NCBI GenBank assembly: GCA_028023455.1
Contig: JAQFVV010012396.1
Span: forward strand, 2,858,156-2,922,155
Direction of reading: 5' to 3'
Length of the DNA stretch: 64,000 bases
Source of the DNA: Epiperipatus broadwayi
Lineage: Eukaryota; Onychophora; Udeonychophora; Euonychophora; Peripatidae
In this document: one piece after another, positions 47,935 to 60,291 of the stretch
Layout of the letters: every line of letters begins with the position of its first letter
How positions within the stretch are numbered: position 1 is the stretch's first letter
Position numbers and translations under genes: made by a program
The notes under the pieces: model-generated
What the model was told of the DNA's origin: nothing
Seen by the model: only the letters and a program-made list of their open reading frames with translations
Databases searched by the model: none

Positions 47935-49320
47935 AGAAATCATGATAGCAATTGGCTTCTTGTCTAAAACTAGAAATTGTAGGCTACTGTCTATATCACT
48001 GATAAAATGAGTTTCATCTCTTCATTTTATATTTTTTTGTGTACATCAGTGATGTTTATATTCTTTATGGACACCAGTGATGTTTATATTCTTTATGTAC
48101 ATAACACAGAAGTGATGCTATCTTGTATATTTATTGTATCACATAGATATAATTTATTTGTATATATTCCATTTGTTAGCTATAGACTTGAAAATAATGT
48201 TATGAAATATATAGCAAAACCAGAGTGACTCCCAAGCATGAACAAGAATAAACAAAAACATAAACTAGAATCAGAATTTGATTATATGCCTGCATATGTA
48301 ATCTTTCTATACATTTGATTATTAGTTTTATAACTCATTACTTGTAAACACAAACATATTATATAAACATAATTATAAATAATAAATAATAAATTATTAA
48401 ATGTTTTGAAAATCATTATTTTATAAAATAAGTGGATTAGAATTTTAGAAAATTACTATAGAACTAGAAAATTATGGTAGATATAAATTTTATATGAGCA
48501 TAAATAAATCTATAACTACAAAGTAACACCCACTAATTACAAACTAAAATTAATAAAAAAAATAATTTTTTCAAAAAATTAAAAAAAAAAAAAAATTAAA
48601 ATTTTATACTTAGAGTCATTACGTTAAAGCTCTATTGTAGGCCTTGTTTGCAAATAACACCGGAGAAATTTTCACTTGCAGGCTATAAAACATTTTTTGT
48701 CTTTTATCGCTTCATGATAATTGCAAAAATGATCAAAAAACAAAAAAATTAAATACTGTGGTCAATTAAAACTACTGCCAAATATCCAAATTTCGACAGA
48801 TTTTTTTGAGGTAGACATTTTTGAAATCACATGACAGAGAGCTATCAAATGGCCATATTTTGGTTGACATCATGTTTATACTTTTGGTCAGTAAAGAAAA
48901 AAAACAACATATTATCTGATGAGTGCCCACAGGGCTCATGGAGCAAAAGCAGTTTAAGAAGTTTTATTCTAAAAGAAAAACATGATGCAGTACTTTTGCT
49001 TTTGCAAAATTTCATTTTAAAATCTTAAAACTAATCATATTTCTTTTTAAAAAATTATAAAACATGTAACACTATATATGTGTATTTTTAATCTATATTC
49101 CCTAGTGGTACAATATATATATATCGACATAAAAAGCTATGTGAGAGGCTAGAATAAATTATGTTAAGAGAATTATAAGTAGTAGTAAATCAACCTCAGA
49201 CATGATTAAGAATTATTCTTCAATCATAATATTGAAATGCTCAGAAATTTCAACTTATATTTAGACAAAGATATTCGTACTTCTTAAGCATTAAATACTG
49301 CTTAACGCTATACTAGCAAT
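47935..49320. other. AT-rich gene-free sequence
   Basis: Includes short frames at 48007-48228 and 48831-49028 without motifs. CTGATGAGTGCCCACAGGGC at 48917 was examined as a ribozyme and rejected. Confidence 0.5.
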
Positions 49321-49326
49321 TAAAAA

Positions 49327-49684
49327 TAAAATAAAAATTCACATAACACTACAATACAAGCCAAAACAACAAAACTTTATTAAAATTTTTACACAATCAT
49401 GGTTTTATCTATTAATAAATAGACCTTCTCAAGCAAAATTCAACTAAACATACAATATATATATATACAAAACAAAATAGTCTTCCCATCCTTTGTTGTG
49501 AAAGAAAGTTGTTTGTTGAAATGAATGATGGGAAGACTTTTGTTTTGTATATATATATGTTGTATGTTTAGTTGAATTTCAATGAGGTCTTTTTGTAAAT
49601 AGATGGAACCATGATTGTGTAAGAATTTTAACAAAGTTTTGTTGTTTTGGCTAGCATTGTATTGTATATGAATTTCTATTTTAT
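49327..49684. mobile_element. Long imperfect palindrome (foldback element), about 357 bp
   Basis: Arms of about 160 bp are reverse complements with scattered mismatches: for example left ACAATACAAGCCAAAACAAC and CAACTAAACATACAATATAT, and right ATATGTTGTATGTTTAGTTG and GTTGTTTTGGCTAGCATTGT. The loop is about 36 bp around CTTTGTTGTGAAAGAAAGTT. The 171-codon frame at 49440-49955 runs across half of it and is not a gene. Confidence 0.75.
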
Positions 49685-49689
49685 TCTTA

Positions 49690-51170
49690 AGCATTATGAT
49701 ATATACATATTTACTGAAAACATATTTTGTTTTAAATTGGTTTTTGAAAAATAAATAAATATAGTGACGTTTTATAATTAATAAGAACTTCCTTTTAACT
49801 TTCATCTGACATATGATTTCATCAATGAAAGTTGAAAAAAGGGCTATGAGATGACAGATTTTATTTTTTCCATCTTTTAGTGTATAAGCTACAAAGTCAA
49901 AATATTTCAACGATGTCAAGAACATCCGACAATTCAATTTTTTATTATGACACAATATTATTTCAACTTGTCAACATGAAAATAAAAGTAATAAACCTAA
50001 AGAAACAACTTTTATATATGATAATATTAAGCAATTTAAAAGTAATTTTGACTTTAAATAATAAATAAATTTTAAAAATGATATTTTTTTCAATAATAGA
50101 AATAAAACCATACATTTCTTTTAAAGCTAATATTTAATCTGCAGTGATGTTTCTCTTCTAATTCTAATTTCATATAATGATGATCAGATGATAATATAAG
50201 TAGGTTTCCACAAACGGATGTAACTTGGCTGTTCCTAATCAAACTTTTTATTTATTAATAACATTTTTAATACATTTTAAATACTTTATATAATAATATA
50301 TTAATAGACTTCAAAATCGTAATATTCTTAGATGAGAGTTCAGCCTGTCCTTTATTGTATCCAAATACCATAGATCTTCCAGATAATGTAACCATCCAAT
50401 TATATAACAAGTTGTTCACACATCATTCAATTACACCTTGGTTATCTGCTAATAGGCAGGATACATACATCAAATCAACTAATTTTCAATAAGACAGCAA
50501 GTCTCTTGCTACATTATTAAAATACTTGACTCTATTTCTTTTCTTTAAACTTTCATTTAATTTTTTCTTTTATTTAATTCTGTCAATATTTTTTACTTAC
50601 TCTTTTTAAAAAAGTTTGTTAGTATTATATTTTAATTCCCATTATTTTTTTAAATACACGTTTCTATGAAATCCAGATTTCTACTATCTACAAAGTTACA
50701 TTTCTAATAAATTATTTAGCAAACTTTTATTTAGAAATTAAAATATAGCAAGTAAATAAAAATGCTAAAAAAATAAAGCAAGTGTAAAATGATTTATGGT
50801 TTATAAAAATATTATTGAGATAGTTAACTTTAGAACTATATGGAAAGTGAAAAAAGAAATATGATGGTGATATTTTTATAAAATGAATAATTTAATTCAA
50901 TTTTATTTAAAGTGCAAAACAACAATGGTCAATTATAGAATGTACATTAAAATAATAATTACAGAAAAACCTTATAATTGAACAAAATAACATAGAAGTA
51001 TGAAAAAAAATATTTAAAGAATGTCATGACAAGTACTTTGGGTAATAATATCATAAATTGTATTTTAGTTCTAAGGCTTTGCAGAATTGCTTAAAATCAA
51101 GATGAAATATATTATTATTCATAAAACCATTATTGTATGTGTTGATTGTAAAAATTATAGAAGAAAACCT
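49690..51170. other. AT-rich gene-free sequence
   Basis: Nothing recognisable. Confidence 0.5.
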
Positions 51171-51179
51171 AAAAGCATC

Positions 51180-52130
51180 TGAATGACAAAGAATTAGATT
51201 TAGAAGTCTATGTGATCTCGGTATAATATTGAGAGGGATTAGAGAATATGGTTGAAAGTAAATCTGAGGTAATTGTAAATTCAGAGATGATTTTTTATAA
51301 ACATGGGTAATGCTCTGATCTTTCTTCTTAGCATCAATGAAATGTTAAAACTGTCAGGAAAATGAATATATTTAGAATATTTGGCAAATATAGATTGGGC
51401 ATTTTTGAATATCTTTTTTAGTATTATGGTTCCAGATAACTAAGCTAAATTCTAAGATTGGGAGGATCAATGAAAGGAGAAGTTTATATTTTGTTGACTG
51501 ATGAAATATTTTACCTTGTCTATATATGATGCTCATTGTTTTACATGACCTATTCTCTATGATATTAACATAAAAGTGAAGGCTTTTTGACAATTCTTAA
51601 AAATAATTTAAAAATTATGAATAGAATAGAAAAACTGTAAAAGTTCACATTTTTTAGATAAGTGTTACCAGAGTATTTGTCATTATTAATCATAATTTTG
51701 TTATTAATACACCATGTAGTAAAATTGATTATATCATTTTGCAGTAAAGAAAATCAGAAAAGAAATTAATTCTTTTGAAAATTTTAGTCAACAATATAAT
51801 GAAGAAGCTGGGAATATTTTATACTATCCCTGACATCATTAATATATATATATAAACAATGGAGCCTAATGTAACTTGGGGTACCCCAATTGAACTAGAG
51901 TAGAATGAAGATATATTGTGATTATATTTAACAAAAACAGTTTCATTCTAAACAGGTGACTAGTGATTTTGAAAGTCCTAAATTATATAATTTGGCTAAG
52001 AGAATATTATAATAATGAAAAATATAAACCAAGATATTTAATAGTTTAATATTAATGAGCTTATTAATATGTTATACAGATTTCTTTAAAATAAAGCTAA
52101 TAATTGCACTAAAATGTTAAACTCAATTTT
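51180..52130 (-). pseudogene. Second LINE reverse transcriptase pseudogene (CR1/jockey/L2-like)
   Basis: In order on the minus strand, and in shifting frames with stops: LAKLYNLGLSKSLVTCL (the helix after RT motif A); SSIGVPQVTLGSIVYIYIND (the G-V-P-Q-G-S-V-L-G-P-L-L-F-x-x-Y-I-N-D block, eroded); then after a gap ILPILEFSLVIWNHNTKKDI, the K-S-L-V-x-P-x-L-E-Y-x-x-x-V-W-N-P block that follows the thumb; and finally RSHRLLNL near the end. The YxDD catalytic box itself is not legible. It is an old copy of a different clade from the LINE at 22-24 kb. Confidence 0.7.
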
Positions 52131-52134
52131 CAGA

Positions 52135-52415
52135 TTATGATAATTCTTGTGATGAAGAAATAAATTTTGTTAAGCATTGCTCTACAAATTGATCATTAAT
52201 AATTTGAAAACTAATAATATCGAACCTCTTATGAGATGCCACTTTCAAACTTTAATGACAGCTAGATTTTATGACTTTAGCTTAAGATAATATTTATTCA
52301 AGCAATATTTTTATTTAATCATGAATAAATTAATACACAGATTTGGTTGAAAAAATAAACAGTTTATAAAATAAATTAATACATAACCATTTAAAAATAA
52401 ATAAATAAGCAAAGT
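52135..52415. other. AT-rich sequence, nothing seen
   Basis: No coding or repeat signal. Confidence 0.45.
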
Positions 52416-52419
52416 CATT

Positions 52420-52740
52420 GTCATCATCGTCATCACTTTCAACAATTATCAATTCCCTGCAGGATAAAAACCTTTATGTTTTAATCTAGTTTCTCTTATT
52501 CATAACTTTATTGCTTCAAATGTGTTTATCCTAACCATTTACTTCACACACCATCACTTTCTCGGCTTTTTATCATCTCTTAAGATGCAGGTTAGAACAT
52601 AACCAGTGCTACTGTTTTTTTTTTTTCAATTACTATTTGCTTCCAATCCTTTCTTTTTATTTCTAACATACATATATTTATTTTTTATTGTGTCGTCTAA
52701 AGCCTTTGTATGACTTTTTTTATATTAAGAACACATGTTA
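52420..52740 (-). pseudogene. Second RTE-like LINE 3' end
   Basis: Shares with 12.28-12.65 kb the string order 'atcactttcaac', 'ccctgcaggataaa', 'tctagtttctctt', 'catcactttctcggctt' and 'taacatacatatattta'. The minus strand shows KKPRK and GFYPAGN remnants of the C-terminal block. Heavily decayed. Confidence 0.4.
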
Positions 52741-53059
52741 AATTTATATGCTTGAGTAATAAATAAAGAGCCATGTTTCTCTTTGCATGTCTTAGTTTGT
52801 CACTCTGAATAAAAATTGTCTGATTGCTTTAATGAATTAGGAATTTTATTTCACCTTTAAAAAAAAACAGCAGTTTTTTTTTTTTAAAGAATGGAAACAA
52901 AATTTATTTATTAACTTTTAAAATTATATATCTACTAATTATATATTGTAAGTAAAAATATATTAAAAATCAAGTAGAAATCTTAATCACAAATAAAAAT
53001 AAACTTTAATCACTAATGTTATTAAAACGCTGGCATAAATATTATCACCAAAAAAATTG

Positions 53060-53075
53060 CCCCCCCCCCCCCCCC
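53060..53075. repeat. Poly-C run (16 bases)
   Basis: Longest homopolymer C in the window. Confidence 0.95.
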
Positions 53076-53375
53076 AATACAAAAAACTAATTGCTAAACT
53101 CTTATTTATTTAATTATTTTTACTATAAAAACCCTGAATCCATATAAAATACATATTGTAATGTAAATATATATCTGACAAATATTGTAATAATTAATAT
53201 TTATATTTTGAATTTGTTTAATGGTCTAGCAACATATAGTGCTTGAAAAAAAAAGTTAGTTTAGCAAAGCCATGAAACCAAAAATACCAGACTGATGCTG
53301 ATATATATATATATATTGCAATGATACGGATTTGGTTAGCCTTGGTATTGTCGTAAGTTGAGGAATAATCTAATG

Positions 53376-53880
53376 CAGCGGTCGGCAACTTCTTAGATTT
53401 TTGCGGACCACTAATATAATTTTTAAAGGTACGAATTAATATGAGCATTGAGTATGATATACATCTATATTTATAACTTTAATTTTAACACAAAAATAAT
53501 AATAAATAATAGTAATATATATATATTAAAAATTAGTACGACATTTACTGCTTTTGGTTTAAAATTATTTTACTAATGCCAATCAATTGTACAGAATTCG
53601 CTATTCTTATTTTGTTAATTTTTCAGGCTGCTAACCAAGCAGGGGTTAATTAAATGCCTTTGAGATAGATGTTTTTTTTTTTCAAGTCACTATAGTAATT
53701 TAACAAATTAATTAGCAATATAATGTTCTTGTTCTATTCTACATAGAATAATATAGCTTAAACAAAATTTATTTTTTTATTTAAAAATTTTCTTAAATGA
53801 GCTTAGCGAATTTAAATAATGTCTGAATTTCCTTGCGGACGATTAAAATTTCGTCACGGACCACCGGTTGCCGACCGCTG
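53376..53880. mobile_element. Non-autonomous hAT element, 505 bp
   Basis: The left end CAGCGGTCGGCAAC and the right end GTTGCCGACCGCTG are perfect 14-bp inverted repeats with further match inward (GCGGACCACT / GGTCCGTGACG). The CAGNGGTNNGCAA form is typical of hAT termini. Flanks ATCTAATG (53368-53375) and ATCTAAAA (53881-53888) fit an 8-bp duplication with two changes. The interior is AT-rich with no transposase. Confidence 0.85.
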
Positions 53881-53889
53881 ATCTAAAAC

Positions 53890-55340
53890 ATTTTAAAATA
53901 AAACAAGGTAAAAGTAAAAAAAAACGATAATTCTCTTGATTGATGACTTATACTCAGATGATTATATAATTTAAATAAAATAACAGTCATAATCATATTC
54001 TATTCTTTAAATGATTACATATATGATTCATTAATCTTAAAAATAATATATATAGTTGTGCGAAAGTTATAATAACCTCTATTTATTGAATATTGATTTG
54101 GGAGAGAATTTTACACAATGAATTTATAACCTACTATGGATAAAATGAGAGAGAATATTATTGTATAAATAAATTACAAAGTATAATTTAAATAGTTTAA
54201 CATTTCCCCAAATCGCAAATGAATTTTGCACTTGAAATAAAATTTATTCTGAAAATCCATTCAACAATTAATTTCATTAAAGTTAAATTTAATTGAAAAT
54301 CAAGTAATTAAAAGTAATTATATTATTTAATTAAAGAAAAACGGTAATTAATGGTAATTATTAAAAAATAATAATAATGAAAAACAAGATTAAAATCAAG
54401 AAAAAAAACAACTGCGACTTATGGGAAAAGTTAGTTGTTCTTTGGACAAAGGCTATATAAGAAGGTAAAAAAAAGATGGAAGATATACCTGTGGAGATCC
54501 AAAGTGCTTGTCACAAGCATTATATTCTTATCAAATTAAGAAGTCTGGCATCAAAACATAGAAAGATTCAGTTCTACATTTTGAAGCATTATTTATCTTT
54601 TAGAAACATGCTTTTAAAGTATTCTTTAGTACTGACTCAAAATCACCTAGAATGGTAGATTTCTGTATAGTGAACATAATAAAAATGATGTGCTAAGCTA
54701 TCTTAAAAAACCTAAACAATGTAGTTTTATCAACATTGAAAAAATGCATATAAGGAGACTATTGATGGTGAAGATATGAAAATAGCATATTTACCCACAG
54801 GAGATCAGTTTTTTATCACCTATATTCAAGATTACAAACATTAAGAAGGTTTCAATCTGAATCAATCTAAATCAAACAACCATTATGGGCAAATTTTACA
54901 TAGCATCAAATATAAGAATTGATAAATTTTAGTAAGCTTGTTGAATTATTTAAAGATGTCACAATAAGACCTTTTAAAATTTATATATGTAGAAAGAAAT
55001 GAGATTTCATCAAACTATCAAATATTACTAAAATATAAGGATCGTTATATATATGAAATATTTATTAATAAAGTAACTTAATATTTTATTTAAAAACATA
55101 TTTATATTGAAGCAGTCAATCTTAGCTTAAGATTGAGCTTCATGTTTCCCCTACTAACCTATATTCAAATCCTATATCCCATCCCACTCCTTTTGTTGTA
55201 TATATACATTTTATATATATATTTGAGATGCACGCCTAAATTATAAATTTTAAGATTTCAATAACTTTTTTTAAAATTATTATTAATTCTTTTTATTAAT
55301 TATTTGTTCTTTTTATTAAAGTATTATAGATGCGGCTCAA
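53890..55340. other. AT-rich gene-free sequence
   Basis: A 60-codon frame at 54476-54658 lies in a slightly GC-richer patch but carries no motif. No repeats noted. Confidence 0.5.
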
Positions 55341-55347
55341 ATATATA

Positions 55348-57885
55348 TATATTGTAACAAAATTCCGTTGATCAAAAATCCGTTGTAATTTAAATAATTG
55401 CTCCAAAGAATTCAAATATAAATATAATTAAAGTTGATAAAGAATTCAGATTCAAATATAAATATTACCCATTGTAACTAAATTATAGGTGATCAAAATG
55501 TTTATCTCAAACATATTAAAGATGATGAGCTATAAGTGGCAACTATAATAGTCATCGAAATTTATTAATTCAATACTCAAATATTACTTATAGATAAAAT
55601 ATAGGTGGCTTAAACATTCATGAATTTCTACTTAAGCTCTATAAAAATATATCGTAATTTCATACGATCAGCAATAGTGCTTGGAGGACTGGCCATTTTA
55701 GATATCTGGTATCTTGCCTATTTCAAACTCTAGTAAGGCTGCCATTACATCCCCATAAACAAGCAGAAACCATAAACAAATTATTAAGAACAAACTACTA
55801 TAACTCAGGTATATGGAAATCAAGTGAGGTGAGTACACTAGTAACTCAATAAAATATCTTCTCAGGTATACAGACAGTAGATTTTATCCACTTTCATTTC
55901 TTGGTTGGATCTCAAGTGCATGTCTAAGTGAACAACAAGTGAATATGGTCTATCTGGGTGCCACTAGGTTAGCTGGACCTAGACAAAGTTATATTTATAT
56001 CTTTTTCACATGTACCAGGTTTGAATCCCTTTGGTACCTTATTTCTTACACAATGTATGATTTTGATTTTAGACTCATAGCACTGTATGCACTAATATTT
56101 AAGTAAACACCTAGGTAACATAAAACATCTTTAAACTAAAGTGGAATATGTAAAATTCATTAGACAGAAATAATTTCTTAGATCTTAACATAATAAATGT
56201 GTTTCAATATTTTTTTTTATAAGTTTTACTAGCTCAGATTATATTATTAATTTAGGATGGCAATTCACTCATCCTTGCATGAAATAGATGATGGAATGGT
56301 GGTTATAATAATACTAAGAAATCACTAAATACTATGAAATCAATATTTATTTATAGCCTTTAAACATTTAAACAGCTCATTAATTAAAATGTGATGATGA
56401 TGATGATGATAATGATAACGATAATGGTTTCAACCACAGCTTTAGGACTAAGCCTAATCATAAAACCTAATTGTTATAAAGAAATTCATAATTATTGCTT
56501 AATTTTAGTATATCTAATTAAATCTTAAATAATCAATATCAACCATTGATGATGAATGATCACAACGAATAAAGACTATTATCAATAAAATACATACGCC
56601 TCGTTTAATAAAACAATTTAACATTTATTAATTTATTATGAAAATCTACAAATAATTTAAAGATAAAACCAAAATTTTATATGAAATAATAATGAGAACA
56701 ATAATTGATTATCTGGCAATCATAATGTTAATTTTGAATTCTTCCCCCTTTCCCGTCAAAAATATACACATAAATTTGGATACTAAGTTTGCTAACATTT
56801 TGGATTCACAAGAAAATATTTCATAAGAAAAAAAAATTCACTCTTTTTTTTTCCTTTCTCTTTCGCACACATACTTTTATAATCTAACAGGCAAAGTAAA
56901 ATGATAAAAAAAATGTTAGTAGAAGTGAAAGAGCAAGATTTCCAGAACAAGTTTTAAATTATTTTTCTCCCCTCCCTTCTACCCTCTGAAATGCTATACT
57001 TTAACTTAAAACAAAATCTAATATTTCTAATACCGCCTATTTTTTCTTTACATTCACATACCATTACATATATGCAACAAGTATTATTATATTATGTATG
57101 TGTGTGTTTTATCCCCATAATAACAAAAATATTATTTAAAAACCAAAACAATAATATAAAAAAAAAGTGACATATTAATAACATTTCATTACTTTAGGTT
57201 AATAGACAATCATAATTTTAAGACATATAAAATCATTAATAAAGCCTATGTTTATCGTTATAAAGAAATTCTTGGTTTCAATTGATCCTGGTTGTTTGAA
57301 AAGTTCTTTAAACAAAAATATACAACTTTATTGCTAAAATTTTACTAAGTCTCTGATATTATAAAGAAAATATATATATATAAAAAATTATACTACCAGT
57401 TCTATTCTTCCAATGAGTGAAATTTTTTTGTTTAATGTCTATATTTTTGCATCTACAATTTCCATTTTCTTTGAAACAATCTTTTTCTTGAGGTGTATAA
57501 TTATTTGATGATGATGATCCTATTGAGGTTATTTGCTTTAGTGGATAATTTGGAAATCATTATATTAACTTTTCTTCTCTTCTTGTCAAGCATGACTTTT
57601 TTAGTGGATGAAGTACAGCAGTTGTTTTCACATTTATAAATTTTCTTGGGTTTAAATTCAGTTACTGGAACAATTAATTGGACTTGATGATTTAATATTT
57701 ATCAGTAGATTACTCATTTCCTGATTGCCTTCCAATGCAGGTGAATGTTTTCTTCTTTCTATTTAAAAAACATCTTATTTCTCTTGGTCAGTTGCAAGGT
57801 GTAGAATATTATTTTTCAGACGAGACATCTTTTCTTTCCTATATGATGTGCTAGTTGATGATGACTCAGGGAATTCCCAAGATGA
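55348..57885 (-). repeat. 2.1-kb dispersed retroelement repeat, copy 2
   Basis: Collinear with 26.96-29.13 kb from about 55780 on. The first 430 bp contain TGTAACAAAAT and TGTAACTAAATT strings like the TGTAACATAAT at 26.86, 26.91 and 29.38 kb. The minus strand keeps PLKQITSIGSSSSNNYTPQE and a following GNCRCKNIDIKQ, more open than in copy 1. CAGGTTTGAATCCC at about 56017 corresponds to the B-box-like site of copy 1. Confidence 0.65.
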
Positions 57886-57889
57886 AATA

Positions 57890-58968
57890 TATCTTTATTT
57901 TAACTGGCCATGCTGTTTTTCATCTTCACAAAAAAAACTTTATATTAAAAATGATTTTTAGAATTGATATCTGCTGAATTAAAAATGCTTGTCTCCTTAA
58001 TTTCAATATTTTTAATAGTCTCTATCACAATATCAACTGATTTTCCAGACTGCTTTTATATCCAATTTTTTTTTCTATTTTTAACCACCTCTTTTAATTA
58101 GATTTATAACTTATTTTCAACCAAATCATTTTTTAGCTAGATAGTCTGAAAAATTTCACTAGCCTGATTTTTAGACAAATTGTTTTGAAGGCAAAAAAAA
58201 ATATGTCTTAATCCTTTTTTACACCTATGTAACATCTCAAATTTGAGCTTCTTTTTTTGATCTTAAGATGAGACATTTTTAAAATTAGACTTCTCACATC
58301 GTCTCTAAGTTTTTCAACAGAAAAACAACCCTTATAATACAAAAAAAAATTGTTGAGTAAGGAAAAAAAAATATAACAGATTTTCTTCTTTTTCTCTCAA
58401 TATTTAATAAATATAGATATATTTATGTGATGTAACACACACACACCATCACTCCAATCATGTATAAACCGACATTAAAATAATCTAATTGCTAGCTTAG
58501 TAATTATAACCTTAATATTTAAAATTAAATCCTTAGCTTTTAAATCCAAATTACAATGATAGAAAAGCAAAAATAGAAGTATAGAATAAGATTATTAGAA
58601 TCGATCAAGTATAGGTTAATTTTAAAGAAAGTTAATATGGGTAATTTAAAAGTGACTAACTAAATAGCTTTTATAACACACACTGCCTATACAACTTTAT
58701 TTTTTAACAAAAAATTTAAATATTGAAAAATCTAAATGTGTGTATTACTCTTTTTGAGCTTTCTATCAACACACAAACAAATAAAGTATATAACTGTGGC
58801 CCCACTCTCATTCTGTCTTAAGCTTTTAGAACTTGATCTTGTAGGGTTTAAACTTAGATGCCCTACAGCTTCCTTTACTATATAAATATGTGATGATGAT
58901 TTTTGTTTTACATTTTCTTTCATGCGCATTACTACAAATTTATCTAATGACTAAATTGTAATGGCACA
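57890..58968. other. AT-rich sequence, possibly retroelement-derived at its start
   Basis: The minus strand at 57.95-58.30 kb has a Lys/Ile/Glu-rich near-open stretch (GKSVDIVIETIKNIEIKE), reminiscent of the charged part of the gag-like frame. Otherwise nothing. Confidence 0.35.
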
Positions 58969-59144
58969 ATATATATATATATATATATATTAGTAAAAAT
59001 CATCCATATATCACATGACCTATATAGCTTGCATTACCAATATGTAATATCTAAAGAGCCTGCTACTAGCTCTAAACAAGCTTAATTTTTTTTTATGATA
59101 AATGCTACAAGAGAAAATACATGAAGCTTTTATCTATGAGGCTC

Positions 59145-59197
59145 CTCATCTCCAGACCAGTTTCAAGCTATGGCTCTCATCAGTGAGGACCTAGGAC
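59145..59197 (-). ncRNA. Type I hammerhead ribozyme, array B copy 1
   Basis: Minus strand: CTGATGA (59183-59177), helix II GAGC(CATA)GCTT, GAAA (59164-59161), helix III AC(TG)GT, cleavage triplet GTC (59157-59155). Helix I has one C/A mismatch (TCCTCA with TGGAGA). The core is complete. Confidence 0.75.
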
Positions 59198-59557
59198 ATA
59201 AGATTCAAAATATTAACTCAAGCCAAGCATTTATCTAATTCTTAAATATTAAGAAAAAGATCCAAATCTTCAGACACCTACATGTCTTCAAACTCAGCTC
59301 TTTAACCAAAGAAACTATATGAGCCTGAACTAAATTCAGAGATCCCATATATTAGTAGGCTTAGCAATTTAATATAGCCAAAGCCCTAATAGCAAAATTA
59401 TAATAGTAAAAATCAGTCATATATCACATGACCTATATAGCTTGCATCACCAATATGTAATATCTAAAGAGCCTGCTACTAGCTCTAAACAAGCTTAATT
59501 TTTTTTTTATGATAAATGCTACAAGAGAAAATACATGAAGCTTTTATCTATGATGGT

Positions 59558-59611
59558 CCCCATCCCCAGACCGGTTTTGAGTTATGGCTTTCAACAGTGA
59601 GGAGCTAGGAC
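59558..59611 (-). ncRNA. Mutated hammerhead ribozyme, array B copy 2
   Basis: The core has changed to CTGTTGA and AAAA in place of CTGATGA and GAAA. Helix III AC(CG)GT and the GTC triplet remain. Both core changes hit invariant bases, so it should not cleave. Confidence 0.7.
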
Positions 59612-60113
59612 ATAAAGATTCAAAATATTAACTCAAGCCAAGCGTTTATCTAATTCTTAAATATTAAGAAAAAGATCCAAATCTTCAGACACCTACATGT
59701 CTTCAAACTCAGCTCTTTAACCAAAGAAACTATATGAGCCTGAACTAAATTCAGAGATCCCATATATTAGTAGCTTCATGCATTTTCTCTTGTAGCATTT
59801 ATCATAAAAAAAATTAAGCTTGTTTAGAGCTAGTAGCAGGCTCTTTAGATATTACATATTGGTAATGCAAGCTATATAGGTTATGTGACATATGACTGAT
59901 TTTTACTATTATAATTTTGCTATTAGGGCTTTGGCTATATTAAATTGCTAAGCCTACTAATATATGGATCTCTGAATTTAGTTCAGGCTCATATAGTTTC
60001 TTTGGTTAAAGAGCTGAGTTTGAAGACATGTAGGTGTCTGAAGATTTGGATCTTTTTCTTAATATTTAAGAATTAGATAAATGCTTGGCTTGAGTTAATA
60101 TTTTGAATCTTAT

Positions 60114-60166
60114 GTCCTAGCTCCTCACTGATGAGAGCCATAGCTTGAAACCAGTCTGGGGATGGA
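60114..60166 (+). ncRNA. Type I hammerhead ribozyme, array B copy 3
   Basis: CTGATGA at 60128-60134, helix II GAGC(CATA)GCTT, GAAA at 60147-60150, helix III AC(CA)GT, GTC ending at 60156 (cut site). Helix I TCCTCA/TGGGGA is fully paired, with an internal loop and a TCC/GGA outer stem. The best-preserved ribozyme of array B. Confidence 0.85.
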
Positions 60167-60260
60167 GACCATCATAGATAAAAGCTTCATGTATTTTCTC
60201 TTGTAGCATTTATCATAAAAAAAAAAAAAAATTAAGCTTGTTTAGAGCTAGTAGCAGACT

Positions 60261-60263
<3 letters not shown>

Positions 60264-60291
<28 letters not shown>

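Larger units (their letters stand above)
58991..60263. mobile_element. Hammerhead-ribozyme repeat array B
   Basis: Two direct units start at 58991 and 59404 (413 bp apart; cleavage sites 414 bp apart). The second is cut at about 59772, and an inverted stretch of about 490 bp follows to 60263, wrapping past one unit boundary. The unit is a diverged relative of array A's: same order of ATCACATGACCT, CCCCAGACC, CAGTGAGG and CCATATATTAGTAG. (TA)n lies at both outer edges, so a target-site duplication cannot be read. Each unit has a hammerhead, one of them mutated. No protein is encoded. Confidence 0.75.

Noticed and set aside
48910-48950. CTGATGAGTGCCC(ACA)GGGCTC as another hammerhead
   Set aside because: Helix II pairs well, but no GAAA follows and no NTC triplet or helix I partner is in place.
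49440-49955. 171-codon minus-strand open frame
   Set aside because: It crosses one arm and the loop of the 49.3-kb palindrome and has AT-noise composition. No motif.
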